A stretch of DNA of 64,000 bases from Paenibacillus sp. YPG26 (GCF_023704175.1 NZ_CP084530.1:3335001-3399000); one strand, 5' to 3'. Numbered from the stretch's first letter, positions 6,844-15,299 are shown. A program made the numbers and translations. The notes: generated by a model from the letters alone, not told the origin.

Positions 6844-9800
6844 CTACAGCTTATGAATAAGGTTGTACATCACTTGAGAAGCCTCGGCCCGGGTTGCCTG
6901 CTTCTTAGGTGCAAAGGTGTCCGCAGAGCGTCCTTTGAGCAGTCCTTCCTTCACCGCCGCAGCCACATCATTCTTGGCCCAGGTGCTGATATCGCTGCTA
7001 TCCTTGAATGCAGCTGCTCCTGCTTCGCTAGTCTTACCGGTGGTCAGATTGTAAGCTTTGACGATCATGACACTCATCTCTTCGCGGGTAATCTTCTTGT
7101 CAGGCCCGAACTGAGTGCTGCTGATGCCGTTAACCAGGCCGCTGCTGTAAGCTGCCGCAATGGCATCCGCATACCAGCTGTCTTGGCTTACATCAGCTAA
7201 CTGAACCGCCTTCGTAGCTTTCAGGTTCAGCTGTCTAACCAGCATGGCCGCGAACTCGGCGCGGGTAATCTCTTGTTCAGGAGCAAAGCTCTTATCGCTA
7301 ACCCCCTTCACAACGTGCTTAGCCGTAAGTTCTCTGATAACTCGGTTACCCCAGTGACCGGCTGGCACATCGCTGTACGATTTGTCGTAAGCAAAGACTC
7401 CGTATTTACTAAAATGGGTAACCTCGGCAGTCATTGTATTTCCAGTGATCTTCCCGCCAATATATTGCATACTTCCGCTATCTGAAATGTAATACACACC
7501 AAGCAACGTGTGATCCGCTTGCCCTGTTAATTGGAAGGTTAACGCGATCGGCTTGGAGAATTGATCCAGTCTGGTTGCCTTTCCACTACTGTCTTTGGCA
7601 GAGAGTGTCAGTTCCAGAATTGAACTCGCAGGCTGCACTGCCGCTCCACTGGTGCTGTTCGCACTCGAGATTTGGGCTGTCTGTTCAGAAGTCAGCTGGT
7701 TAACCTGCAAAGCGATCTGTGACCCGCTCTGTTTATCCGAAGGAATCAGCTTGGTCAGACTATCCACAACTTCTTTTGGAATTACCACTGAAGCCACTCC
7801 CAGGTTAAGCTGGACACTATTGTCCCCGGCAACCTGACCCAGAGTTCCCGGCAACAGAACTTCCGTGCTGGCTTGATTCTGAAGAATGGTGACATTCACG
7901 CTAAGCAGTCCATTCTGAGGCTTAGGCAGATCAGCTGGCTTAATAATCACTGAGCCTGTAGCTGGATTTGGCGTTGTAGTTCCTGTGTTAGGAGTGCTGC
8001 CGCCGTTTCCTGAGTTATAAATATTTGTGATTCTGCCCTGCAAGCTGGAAGCTATTACTCCGCCCTTGAATTTCTTAACAATGTAATTATAGAACGCGTC
8101 CAAATCGTTCACTGTTGTGCCTGTAGTCAAATCCTTGCCTTCGGTAAGAACTTTATAATTGTCCCCGCCTGCTGCCATAAAGTTATTCACCGTTATAGTA
8201 TATAGGGCTTTATCATCGATCGGTGTCCCGTCCTCTTTGGCGAGGGCTGTAACCCTTTGCTCTATCGGTCTTCTAAAGTCAGCTGTGTACTTCAAGCCTG
8301 AGATTTGAAGTGTTTTGATATTATCAGTGCCATCCGCATTTTTGCCCCACTGCTGCATAAGAAGAGTTCTTATCTGAGCCCCAGTCACTTGGAGCTTCAC
8401 CAGGGAATTACCAAAAGGCTGAATTTTGGCCAAATCCGAGAAGGTGATATCCCCTTTAGGAAGATCCGCACGAATTCCACCCGGGTTCATGAAAGCGAAG
8501 TCTGTATCCATGGTATCCCGCATAGCATCAGCAATTAAGTTCCCGAGTGCGGACTCAGCATTATAAGCATTAGTTCTGGTAATAGCCACAGTAGTGGTAC
8601 CCACAGGCTTTGTGAGCTCCGGATGTCTGGCCAGTGCATCATTAACGAGCTTCGTAACCTGCGGATCAGGAGTGACTCCCTCCTGCTTCACGTCAACAAC
8701 ATCCGCTTGTTTCTTAACAATATCATGAGTCTTAGGGTCAATTTCCAGGTCGATATCCGCATAGGCTGTACCATACGAGTAAGCCTGTACAATCAGCTTA
8801 TTGTTGATGACAGTATTTACTTTAGCATGATTGTCTCCGGCAAAAATTACATCAACATCGGGATCGACAGCCTTAGCCAAGTCTACAGCCTCACCGGTAG
8901 TTACCTCATTTTTAGTACTAGCCGGGTCATGGGCGAGCACTACAATAGCATGCACACCTTGAGCTTGAAGTTCTTTTACAGCTGCATTGACTACCGGAGC
9001 CTGTTCTACCAGCTTCACTCCTGAAAGCGCACTAGGCGATACCTTTGTAACTGTTGCCATTGTTACCACACCGATAAATCCTACCTTCTCGCCCCCAATT
9101 TCCTTGATGACATATGGCTTAACAATAGGCGCATAGGTATCCTCTGTTGCTGATGGAGATTTATACAAAGCATTGGCATTAATATAATCAAAATTGGCTT
9201 TATCAAAAACAATTTCAGGTTTAATCGGATCCGGTCCCCCGTTCACTTGAGCGAGAAGCGCGGGAACCCCCTGGTCAAATTCATGGTTGCCCAGTGTACC
9301 CACATCAAATTTCATCATATTCAAGAAATCCATCGTAGGCTTATCCCGTTCCAGAGAGGACACCGGTGCGCTGGCGCCAACGGAATCGCCGTTATGAACC
9401 AGAAGCGTATTCGGGTTGGTGGCTCTGGCTTTGTTCAAATAAGCTGCGAGGTAGTCGGCACGACCAACATTTCCCTCACCAAAATTTGATGTCGTATCAA
9501 GCTGGCCGTGGAAGTCATTAATACCTAGAATCTGTACCTTCACATTAGAACCCGGATCTACTGGAGGCGTAGTTCCTCCTGCCAATGAAAGTGAGTAGAC
9601 TCCAAATCCCTTTTCATCGGTTTTGTTCGTATATTTAATCTCTGTATTGTTATTCAAGTATTTCACTGCATCAGGAGAGGATGTGAAAGTTACATTCACC
9701 TTGTCATTTACCGGCAGAATCGACCAGTTGTTATCTGCTGCCGGGTCAATGTCCTTATGCTCTGTGATATAGTTCATCAGGATCTGACGGTTCTCATCAG

Positions 9801-11712
9801 CAGAGTCGACAACTAATTCAGCACCCTTAAGGCCCGGGAAGTTCCCGCCACCGCCAGCGCGATAGTTGTTCGTCACTACGATGAATTCCTGCTCAGGATT
9901 AATGTCCTTGCCACCGTATTTGAGATTCACAATTCGGCTCGACTCTGCGTTATTAGTACTGCCATCCGCATTGTATTTAGCCGGCTTGGTTACATCAAAC
10001 TGATAGGTTACGCCATCAATGATGTCAAAGTTATACACGGCGAACTTGGGACTTAAAAGCGACTGTTCCTCTGTCTTGGCCGGATCGATCTGGTTGAACA
10101 TTCCCGCTGACATCTCGAGCCACTCTTTTACCGTGGAACCTTTAACTTTAACAGCTTTTAACGTGTTGTCGTACAAATAAAGGTCACTTGCGCTCTTAAT
10201 CGCGATTGGCCCTTTAGCGATATCCGTGTACTCGGCGGGACCGTTTCTACCTGCTTTGAAAGGCGCTCCTACGGATAGAATTGGCAGATCTTTATACTGG
10301 GGCGCATTTTTACTGATATAGTCCTTAACAAACCATTCCTGCGCCTTGGTCACGATTTGTACAGATGGATCATCCTTCACTAATGCGAAGTAACTATAAA
10401 TCGGTGCCGAAGTCTCTCCAATCGGACCGTTCGCATACTTAATTGTCGCCTCATGCTCTGACTTGACTGCCTCCTCAATTGCAGGATCAGCAGTTACGAG
10501 AGGCTTCTTATTCACCTTATCATAGATTTCTCTGTTCGAGGATTGCGAGCTGGATACTGTCCAACGACCTTCAGCGTTCTTGGTAAGCGTCAGATCAATG
10601 ATACCAAGCTCAGCACCCCCAAAGCCTGCTTGAACAGCTGCTACACCGTTAATTGTACCTCGTACATTATCAACACCTGCAACCGGATTGCCACTAGTAT
10701 CCTTGAAAATAACATCTAGTGACTTATTGTCACCTGTAGGAAATACCTTATGGGTATGAGAGAAAGTAATTGCATCGATCCCCTTCACTTTGCTCAGTGG
10801 AAGAATCGCATTCTCTGCCATAGTGTTGGCTTCAGCGCCCGCATCAAAGCCTGAATGTGTCAGAGCGATAATGATATCGGCTCCTTCTTCCTTCATCTTG
10901 GGAACAAACTTCTCAGCAGTTGCCACAATATCTTTTGTAGTCACTTTACCTTCGAGGTGGCCTTTATCCCAGTCCATAATCTGTGGAGTAACTAGACCCA
11001 GTACCCCAACTTTGACTGTTTGTTCATTTCCTTCTTCATCAATATAAGTTTTATTTAAAATTTCGTAGGGATCATATTTATTCTCATCATTATCTGGATT
11101 ATTGTCATGATCATCGACATATACATTGGCATTCACATAAGGGAAGCTTGCTCCTTGAATTGACTTGTTCAAGAAATCAAGACCATAATTGAACTCGTGG
11201 TTACCAAACGTAGCAATGTCGTACCCCATCATATTCATTGCTTTATACACGGGGTGAACCGACCCAGGTTCCTGCAGCTGATCTACTTTAGCCACGTAGG
11301 TCCCGAGAGGAGTTCCTTGAATCAGATCACCGTTATCGACCAGCAATGTGTTCTTAACTTCCTCACGCGCTTGCTTAACTAAGCTGGCTGTCTTAACCAA
11401 ACCAACAGTTGGCGAAACTTGATCTTTATAGTAATCATAGGACATAAGATTTGTATGAATATCGGTTGTTTCCATTATTCTTAGCTTAAGATTAGAGTTA
11501 ACAGCAGGAGTAGTATCGTCAGCTGGGGTGTTAGTCGGATCTTGATTTGTTAAAAGAGCTGCCGCAGATGATGTCTGCTCCGATGACAAGGTTCCAGCAT
11601 TGGAGGAAGCCGCCGCATGCATCTGTCCCGCCAAAAACTGAGTTGATAATACACAGACAGCTAGAGTGCTCGTTGCTGCCTTTCTAAATCCTTTTCGAAG
11701 ATTGAAGTCCAT
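6844..11712 (-). CDS. Secreted double 5'-nucleotidase / 2',3'-cyclic nucleotide phosphodiesterase with three SLH domains
   Basis: A very large (1622 residues) cell-surface phosphoesterase that probably strips phosphate from extracellular nucleotides and cyclic nucleotides. A signal peptide covers about residues 1-35. The first calcineurin-like metallophosphatase plus nucleotidase C-domain runs from about 77 to 700 (METTDIHTNL, DNGDLIQGT, GNHEFNYG, FSHTHKVFP). A second complete pair runs from about 723 to 1225 (GINDFHGQLD, HNGDSVGAS, GNHEFDQG, NPGGIRADLP). A Thr/Pro/Gly linker and a region of unknown fold (about 1245-1440) lead to three S-layer homology domains (about 1446-1622). The layout resembles B. 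subtilis YfkN, but with SLH anchoring. It stands as a single gene between rpsI and cysH, flanked by terminators on both sides. Confidence 0.93.
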   Translation of the reverse strand: MDFNLRKGFRKAATSTLAVCVLSTQFLAGQMHAAASSNAGTLSSEQTSSAAALLTNQDPTNTPADDTTPAVNSNLKLRIMETTDIHTNLMSYDYYKDQVSPTVGLVKTASLVKQAREEVKNTLLVDNGDLIQGTPLGTYVAKVDQLQEPGSVHPVYKAMNMMGYDIATFGNHEFNYGLDFLNKSIQGASFPYVNANVYVDDHDNNPDNDENKYDPYEILNKTYIDEEGNEQTVKVGVLGLVTPQIMDWDKGHLEGKVTTKDIVATAEKFVPKMKEEGADIIIALTHSGFDAGAEANTMAENAILPLSKVKGIDAITFSHTHKVFPTGDNKSLDVIFKDTSGNPVAGVDNVRGTINGVAAVQAGFGGAELGIIDLTLTKNAEGRWTVSSSQSSNREIYDKVNKKPLVTADPAIEEAVKSEHEATIKYANGPIGETSAPIYSYFALVKDDPSVQIVTKAQEWFVKDYISKNAPQYKDLPILSVGAPFKAGRNGPAEYTDIAKGPIAIKSASDLYLYDNTLKAVKVKGSTVKEWLEMSAGMFNQIDPAKTEEQSLLSPKFAVYNFDIIDGVTYQFDVTKPAKYNADGSTNNAESSRIVNLKYGGKDINPEQEFIVVTNNYRAGGGGNFPGLKGAELVVDSADENRQILMNYITEHKDIDPAADNNWSILPVNDKVNVTFTSSPDAVKYLNNNTEIKYTNKTDEKGFGVYSLSLAGGTTPPVDPGSNVKVQILGINDFHGQLDTTSNFGEGNVGRADYLAAYLNKARATNPNTLLVHNGDSVGASAPVSSLERDKPTMDFLNMMKFDVGTLGNHEFDQGVPALLAQVNGGPDPIKPEIVFDKANFDYINANALYKSPSATEDTYAPIVKPYVIKEIGGEKVGFIGVVTMATVTKVSPSALSGVKLVEQAPVVNAAVKELQAQGVHAIVVLAHDPASTKNEVTTGEAVDLAKAVDPDVDVIFAGDNHAKVNTVINNKLIVQAYSYGTAYADIDLEIDPKTHDIVKKQADVVDVKQEGVTPDPQVTKLVNDALARHPELTKPVGTTTVAITRTNAYNAESALGNLIADAMRDTMDTDFAFMNPGGIRADLPKGDITFSDLAKIQPFGNSLVKLQVTGAQIRTLLMQQWGKNADGTDNIKTLQISGLKYTADFRRPIEQRVTALAKEDGTPIDDKALYTITVNNFMAAGGDNYKVLTEGKDLTTGTTVNDLDAFYNYIVKKFKGGVIASSLQGRITNIYNSGNGGSTPNTGTTTPNPATGSVIIKPADLPKPQNGLLSVNVTILQNQASTEVLLPGTLGQVAGDNSVQLNLGVASVVIPKEVVDSLTKLIPSDKQSGSQIALQVNQLTSEQTAQISSANSTSGAAVQPASSILELTLSAKDSSGKATRLDQFSKPIALTFQLTGQADHTLLGVYYISDSGSMQYIGGKITGNTMTAEVTHFSKYGVFAYDKSYSDVPAGHWGNRVIRELTAKHVVKGVSDKSFAPEQEITRAEFAAMLVRQLNLKATKAVQLADVSQDSWYADAIAAAYSSGLVNGISSTQFGPDKKITREEMSVMIVKAYNLTTGKTSEAGAAAFKDSSDISTWAKNDVAAAVKEGLLKGRSADTFAPKKQATRAEASQVMYNLIHKL

Positions 11713-11860
11713 TCCTTGTTTTCCACCCTTCTAGATTACTGTTACTGTGGGAGGTTATCCCTATTATTAATTTAATTTCAGTATGTTAACTAGGTTCCAG
11801 TTAATTGTTCAATAAAGTAGCTATGTAGGTAAAATATAAGTGCGTTATTTGAGATATGGC

Positions 11861-11890
11861 AAAAAACCGCTATCCCGTTGGAAATAGCAG
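11861..11890 (-). terminator. Second terminator-like hairpin between rpsI and the nucleotidase
   Basis: On the minus strand CTGCTAT (11890-11884) pairs with ATAGCGG (11873-11867), followed by six T. It may back up the rpsI terminator, or act in the leader of the nucleotidase mRNA. About 150 bp of AT-rich sequence without a clear consensus promoter lies between it and the gene. Confidence 0.6.
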
Positions 11891-11925
11891 CCTTGAAGAA
11901 ATATCTATACAGTTATCTATGTATA

Positions 11926-11955
11926 GAAAAAGCCCCTGGCCGAATGGCCAAGGAC
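11926..11955 (-). terminator. Rho-independent terminator of rplM-rpsI
   Basis: GTCCTTGGCC pairs (with G-U pairs) with GGCCAGGGGC around an ATTC loop, followed by TTTTTC on the minus strand, 12 bases after the rpsI stop. Confidence 0.85.
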
Positions 11956-11966
11956 TTTGGTGTTGA

Positions 11967-12359
11967 TTAACGTTTCGAGAACTGTGGAGCGCGACGAGCG
12001 GCTTTGAGACCGTATTTCTTACGCTCTTTCATACGAGGGTCACGAGTCAAGAATCCTGCTTTTTTCAAAGCTGGACGGAACTCAGGGTCTGCTTTAAGCA
12101 GAGCACGGGAGATACCATGACGGATCGCGCCCGCTTGACCAGAAATACCGCCACCATGTGCAATAACAATTACATCATAGTTAGTCAGGGTTTCAGTCAA
12201 GTTCAGAGGTTGTTTAACGATGAGTTTGAGTGTTTCCAAACCGAAATATTCATTGATATCACGTTTATTGATGACAATGCGTCCTTCACCCGGTACAAGG
12301 CGAACACGAGCTACCGAATGTTTACGACGACCTGTCCCATAGTATTGTACTTGTGCCAT
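11967..12359 (-). CDS. rpsI: 30S ribosomal protein S9
   Basis: The 130-residue S9 sits in the head of the 30S subunit; its C-terminal tail reaches the P-site tRNA. The basic tail ending in RAPQFSKR, the [15 protein letters not shown] start and the [15 protein letters not shown] centre are hallmarks of the family. It is cotranscribed with rplM, 20 bp upstream, and followed by a strong terminator, so rplM-rpsI closes the ribosomal superoperon. Confidence 0.98.
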   Translation of the reverse strand: MAQVQYYGTGRRKHSVARVRLVPGEGRIVINKRDINEYFGLETLKLIVKQPLNLTETLTNYDVIVIAHGGGISGQAGAIRHGISRALLKADPEFRPALKKAGFLTRDPRMKERKKYGLKAARRAPQFSKR

Positions 12360-12379
12360 GAAACTGTCCTCCCTTTTAA

Positions 12380-12817
12380 TTATCCGCGAAGTTCGTAAAC
12401 TTCAGGTTTTTGTGCTGCATGTGGATGTTCAGTGCCAGCGTATGCTTTCAGTCTCAGCTTCATTTTCTCACCTTGGCGAGTTTTTGGAAGCATCCCGTGA
12501 ACAGCAGACTCGATCATACGTTCAGGTTTAGTTTTCAGGAGATCCTGAGCAACTGTCACTTTCAAACCACCTGGGTGCAGGGAGTGACGATAGTATTTCT
12601 TGTTCTCCAATTTCTTACCTGTCAAATGAATCTTCTCAGCGTTGATAACGATAACGAAATCGCCGGAATCAACGTGAGGTGTGAATTGTGGCTTGTGCTT
12701 GCCGCGAATTAGAGCAGCAGCTTCACTTGCCAGACGGCCCAAAGTTTTGCCTTCAGCATCGATAATGTGCCAATTGCGCTCTACTTCATTTGGCTTAGCC
12801 ATATAGGTGGTACGCAT
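12380..12817 (-). CDS. rplM: 50S ribosomal protein L13
   Basis: L13 is an early-assembly protein of the large subunit. The ATG at 12817 ([16 protein letters not shown]) follows GAAGGAGG and gives 145 residues; a longer frame opens at 12835 but overlaps the ribosome binding site. Conserved elements include [17 protein letters not shown] [20 protein letters not shown] and [12 protein letters not shown]. It heads rplM-rpsI and is preceded by its own promoter and a structured leader. Confidence 0.98.
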   Translation of the reverse strand: MRTTYMAKPNEVERNWHIIDAEGKTLGRLASEAAALIRGKHKPQFTPHVDSGDFVIVINAEKIHLTGKKLENKKYYRHSLHPGGLKVTVAQDLLKTKPERMIESAVHGMLPKTRQGEKMKLRLKAYAGTEHPHAAQKPEVYELRG

Positions 12818-12834
12818 GAAAAGATCCTCCTTCA

Positions 12835-13005
12835 TTCTCGTCCGAAATCTAAGTTTCTATGATACAAATGTGCAGCTGTAAAGCCCATCATTCCATCATA
12901 TATATCTTCGTTCGTTGTTAGTTGTTGTTGTAGTTAGTAAAGCTAAAATCACATTTTGGCGGTTCTCTTAATTGGGGGCTGTGGGATAGCCGTTAAGAAA
13001 ACACA
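12835..13005 (-). promoter_or_regulatory. Structured 5' leader of rplM, candidate L13 leader
   Basis: The roughly 190-nt leader between the rplM promoter and start contains a hairpin near its 5' end: CTTAA pairs with TTAAG, with GGCT/AGCC inside it (12961-12999). A long AC-rich stretch follows. Bacilli carry an autogenous L13 leader at this place. I infer the same here from position and structure, without a sequence-model match. Confidence 0.45.
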
Positions 13006-13011
13006 AACTTT

Positions 13012-13040
13012 ATTTTACAGTATACAACTTTATTAAGCAA
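13012..13040 (-). promoter_or_regulatory. Sigma-A promoter of rplM-rpsI
   Basis: TTGCTT (13040-13035) and TAAAAT (13017-13012) are separated by 17 bases. It lies downstream of the zinc-ribbon gene, so rplM-rpsI can be transcribed independently of the superoperon. Confidence 0.6.
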
Positions 13041-13086
13041 GTAGTTTTTTGAAAACTCATGGCATGTCCTCGTAAAATTATTCAAG

Positions 13087-13422
13087 TTAATTAAATAAAT
13101 CACCGAACACATCAAGAACGGACTTTTTCTTCTTAGAATGTCCGTAATTCTTATGACTTCCTTGCTGCGGATAATGCGAGTTATGACGGTCCTTGTTATA
13201 CTCAGGTCTATATTCATTATCATGAGGTTTGCGGTATTGTTCCCGATCGCGTCCACCGTACCATTCATTAAAAGCCGGGCGGGCCTCATTAACCTGGTTC
13301 ATCAGCTTATCCAGTTCTCCACGATCCAACCATACTCCCTTACAGCTCGGACAGACATCAATCAGGACACCATTCTTCGCCACTTCTCTCAGTTGTACAT
13401 TATCACAAATCGGACACCGCAT
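13087..13422 (-). CDS. Small TFIIB-type zinc-ribbon protein
   Basis: A 111-residue protein whose first 45 residues form a zf-TFIIB-type zinc ribbon: CPICDN, then CPSCKGVWLDRGEL. The second half (about residues 50-111) is rich in Tyr, Arg, Asn, His and Lys, is probably disordered, and ends in a basic stretch (KKKKSVLDVFGDLFN). The start is the ATG at 13422, seven bases after AAGGAGGG. The family is widespread in bacteria and its role is unknown. It lies between truA and rplM, which are neighbours in B. subtilis, so it is an insertion into the usual order. Confidence 0.85.
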   Translation of the reverse strand: MRCPICDNVQLREVAKNGVLIDVCPSCKGVWLDRGELDKLMNQVNEARPAFNEWYGGRDREQYRKPHDNEYRPEYNKDRHNSHYPQQGSHKNYGHSKKKKSVLDVFGDLFN

Positions 13423-13499
13423 ATTAATTCCCTCCTTGAGTAAACGCACTATATCCTTCTTAATACGTCTCACAAGGACTCATGGTTTCACTGAAGAGA

Positions 13500-14336
13500 T
13501 TACTCTGCATTCCCTTCCACCTCTTCCAAGGCAAAAGAAGGCGGCTGCGGCTTATCCTCCAAAAAGTTGTACTCTACCTTCCAAAGCATCAGGCCTTTCC
13601 CTTCAGCCGTTGGGCCAGCGGCACCCCGGTCTCTAGCTTCCAATATTGTCCGGAAGTCCTGGGGCTTACGCTTGCCTTCCCCGACTTGGAGAAGCGTACC
13701 CACAATAATCCGCACCATATGCTGCAAGAAGCCGTTACCGGTGATAAAGAGTTCAATGACTCCTTGATCTCTTGGGTGCCCCTCGCGGCACTTGGATCTA
13801 TCCACCTCAATATGGGCCTCATATATGGTACGCACATGATTCTGTTTGGTAGAATGGCGGGAAGCAAACGAGGTATAGTCGAAAGTTCCAACCAGATACG
13901 CCAAGGCCTCTCTCATTGCATCAATATCCAGAATGCCGGGATGATGAAGCTGGAGATGACGATGAAACACATCCGGGTATTGATTAGCGTTGATTGTATA
14001 CCTATAAGTTTTTCTCTTGGCTGAATGACGAGAGTGAAAACCAGGCTTCACTTCCCTTGCTTCGAGAATGACAATGTCTTTGGGAAGCCGGCCATTCAAT
14101 GCAAGACACCAGCGTTCAAGCGGAATAGCTGACAGCGTATGAAAGTTAAATACCTGCCGGTAGGCGTGAACCCCCGCATCCGTTCTTCCTGAACCGATTA
14201 TCTTGATCTCTTCGCCCGTTAATTGACGTATTGCTTCTTCCAAATGATCCTGAATTGTATTCCCACCAGGCTGCGATTGGAATCCGTAATAATTCGTTCC
14301 GTCAAAGCTGACGGTCATACAGAGATTGCGCAACAT
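13500..14336 (-). CDS. truA: tRNA pseudouridine(38-40) synthase TruA
   Basis: Converts uridines 38-40 of the anticodon arm to pseudouridine. The 278-residue protein carries the catalytic Asp in GSGRTDAGVHA (about residue 54), plus FHSRHSAKRKTYRY and NGFLQHMVRIIVG, all typical of the TruA family. The ATG at 14336 follows GGAGGG by four bases. Its C-terminal tail (about 30 residues, ending EEVEGNAE) is longer than in many family members. It is separated from rplQ by the repeat-rich island instead of the ECF transporter genes. Confidence 0.96.
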   Translation of the reverse strand: MLRNLCMTVSFDGTNYYGFQSQPGGNTIQDHLEEAIRQLTGEEIKIIGSGRTDAGVHAYRQVFNFHTLSAIPLERWCLALNGRLPKDIVILEAREVKPGFHSRHSAKRKTYRYTINANQYPDVFHRHLQLHHPGILDIDAMREALAYLVGTFDYTSFASRHSTKQNHVRTIYEAHIEVDRSKCREGHPRDQGVIELFITGNGFLQHMVRIIVGTLLQVGEGKRKPQDFRTILEARDRGAAGPTAEGKGLMLWKVEYNFLEDKPQPPSFALEEVEGNAE

Positions 14337-14350
14337 AGACCCTCCTTAGT

Positions 14351-14391
14351 CCCCCAGGGGGGATTCCAAAGGGCTGCGCCCTCTGGACACC
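14351..14391. repeat. Dispersed palindromic repeat family A, copy 1 (short)
   Basis: A short copy of a GC-rich repeat, recognised by a CCCC/GGGG palindrome followed by AAAGGGCTGCGCCCTCTGG and ACACC. It lies 15 bp upstream of truA. The same core occurs at 14424-14490, inverted at 15468-15527, and at 50447-50554. Confidence 0.75.
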
Positions 14392-14423
14392 TATTAAAGG
14401 ATGGTGATCCTTAAACCTATTGT

Positions 14424-14490
14424 TTTCACAACCCTCCCAAACCCTCCCTTCCCTAAGGGAGGTCCCCAAGGGCTCTGCCCTCTGGACACC
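14424..14490. repeat. Dispersed palindromic repeat family A, copy 2
   Basis: It reads TTTCACAACCCTCCCAAACC, then CTCCCTTCCCTAAGGGAGG, which forms a hairpin, then CCCCAAGGGCTCTGCCCTC and TGGACACC. It matches the copy at 50447-50554 closely outside the central hairpin. Confidence 0.8.
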
Positions 14491-14546
14491 CTGATGAGTG
14501 ACCTGGGAGAGCAAGAGGGAGTGTTTGGGATTGGCGAGCATGGATT

Positions 14547-14576
14547 CGCTTGTCGTCCCCTCCAGGGACCCGCTTG
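14547..14576. repeat. Dispersed repeat family B, copy 1
   Basis: CGCTTGTCGTCCC, a short loop and GGGACCCGCTT form a small hairpin. It shares the frame CGCTTGCCGYCC...GGRCCCGCT with copies at 14655-14686, 50614-50644 and 50724-50755. Confidence 0.65.
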
Positions 14577-14654
14577 GGTTAGTGGTGCATAGTTACAAGC
14601 TGAATGGTGGCGGAGGAGGCTTGTTGGCGCAGGAAGGGCTGCGTAGTGCAACGA

Positions 14655-14686
14655 GCCGCTTGCCGTCCCTGCGGGACCCGCTCCAC
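14655..14686. repeat. Dispersed repeat family B, copy 2
   Basis: GCCGCTTGCCGTCCC-TGC-GGGACCCGCTCCAC; the GTCCC/GGGAC arms pair around a TGC loop. It lies 24 bp before the tandem array. Confidence 0.7.
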
Positions 14687-14710
14687 TTCTTCGAGATTGC
14701 TTCCAGGCCT

Positions 14711-15231
14711 GCCCCTCGGGATGCCGCGGCCAATAAGGCCGCGCTGACCGGGAGGTGAGCTCTTCCTTCTCGATCTACTCACAAAGCCTGCTCCCTGGAG
14801 GCCGGGGCCGGTAAGGCCACGCTGAGCAGGGAGCTGCTCGCCTCCTCGGGTTCACCCTCAAGGCTGCCCCTCGGGATGTCGCGGCCAATAAGGCCGCGCT
14901 GACCGGGAGGTGAGCTCTTCCTTCTCGATCTACCCACAAAGCCTGCTCCCTGGAGGCCGGGGCCGGTAAGGCCACCCTGAGCAGGGAGCTGCTCGCCTCC
15001 TCGGGTTCACCCTCAAGGCTGCCCCTCGGGATGTCGCGGCCAATAAGGCCGCGCTGACCGGGAGGTGAGCTCTTCCTTCTCGATCTACCCACATAGCCTG
15101 CTCCCTGGAAGTCGGGGCCGGTAAGGCCGCGCTGAGCAGGGAGCTGCTCGTCTCCTCGAGTTCACCCTCAAGGCCTGCCCCTCGGGATGTCACGGCCAAT
15201 AAGGCCGCGCTGACCGGGAGGTGAGCTCTTC
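14711..15231. repeat. 155-bp tandem repeat array (about 3.4 copies) of double hairpins
   Basis: Copies start at 14711, 14866, 15021 and 15177 (period 155, 155, 156), and the last is partial. Copies are nearly identical. Each unit contains two different stem-loops with the same tip. The first has GCGGCC-AATAA-GGCCGC inside a CCTCGG/CCGGGAGG outer stem. The second has GGCC-GGTAA-GGCC inside a GCTCCCTG/CAGGGAGC outer stem. No protein-like reading frame persists, because 155 is not a multiple of three. The array lies between rplQ and truA, both read on the minus strand, so it may be transcribed. Function unknown. Confidence 0.9.
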
Positions 15232-15257
15232 CAAGAATAGCCCCAGACAAACTAAAA

Positions 15258-15299
15258 CTCTCTGGAAGCCGGGTCCGCAGGGCCCGCTGACAGAGAGTA
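15258..15299. repeat. Diverged hairpin related to the tandem array
   Basis: ACTCTCTG and CAGAGAGT form an 8-bp outer stem around an inner CGGGTCC-GCA-GGGCCCG stem. The nested layout copies the second hairpin of the 155-bp unit (GCTCCCTG/CAGGGAGC) with different bases. The remaining sequence to 15467 holds further short inverted repeats (for example GCTCTATAATAGAGC) and no credible gene. Confidence 0.55.

Noticed and set aside
11797..11811. Operator-like AACTAGG/CCAGTT palindrome upstream of the nucleotidase
   Set aside because: It is short, has one mismatch and no clear promoter beside it, so it cannot be told from chance in AT-rich sequence.
14711..15231. CRISPR array
   Set aside because: The units are contiguous 155-bp repeats without unique spacers, and no cas gene is present.
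14775..15250. Two overlapping minus-strand reading frames of about 105 codons in the tandem array
   Set aside because: They are translations of the repeat units (period 155 is not a multiple of three, so the same sequence is read in shifting frames), lack ribosome binding sites, and are rich in Arg/Ala/Pro as expected from GC-rich noise.
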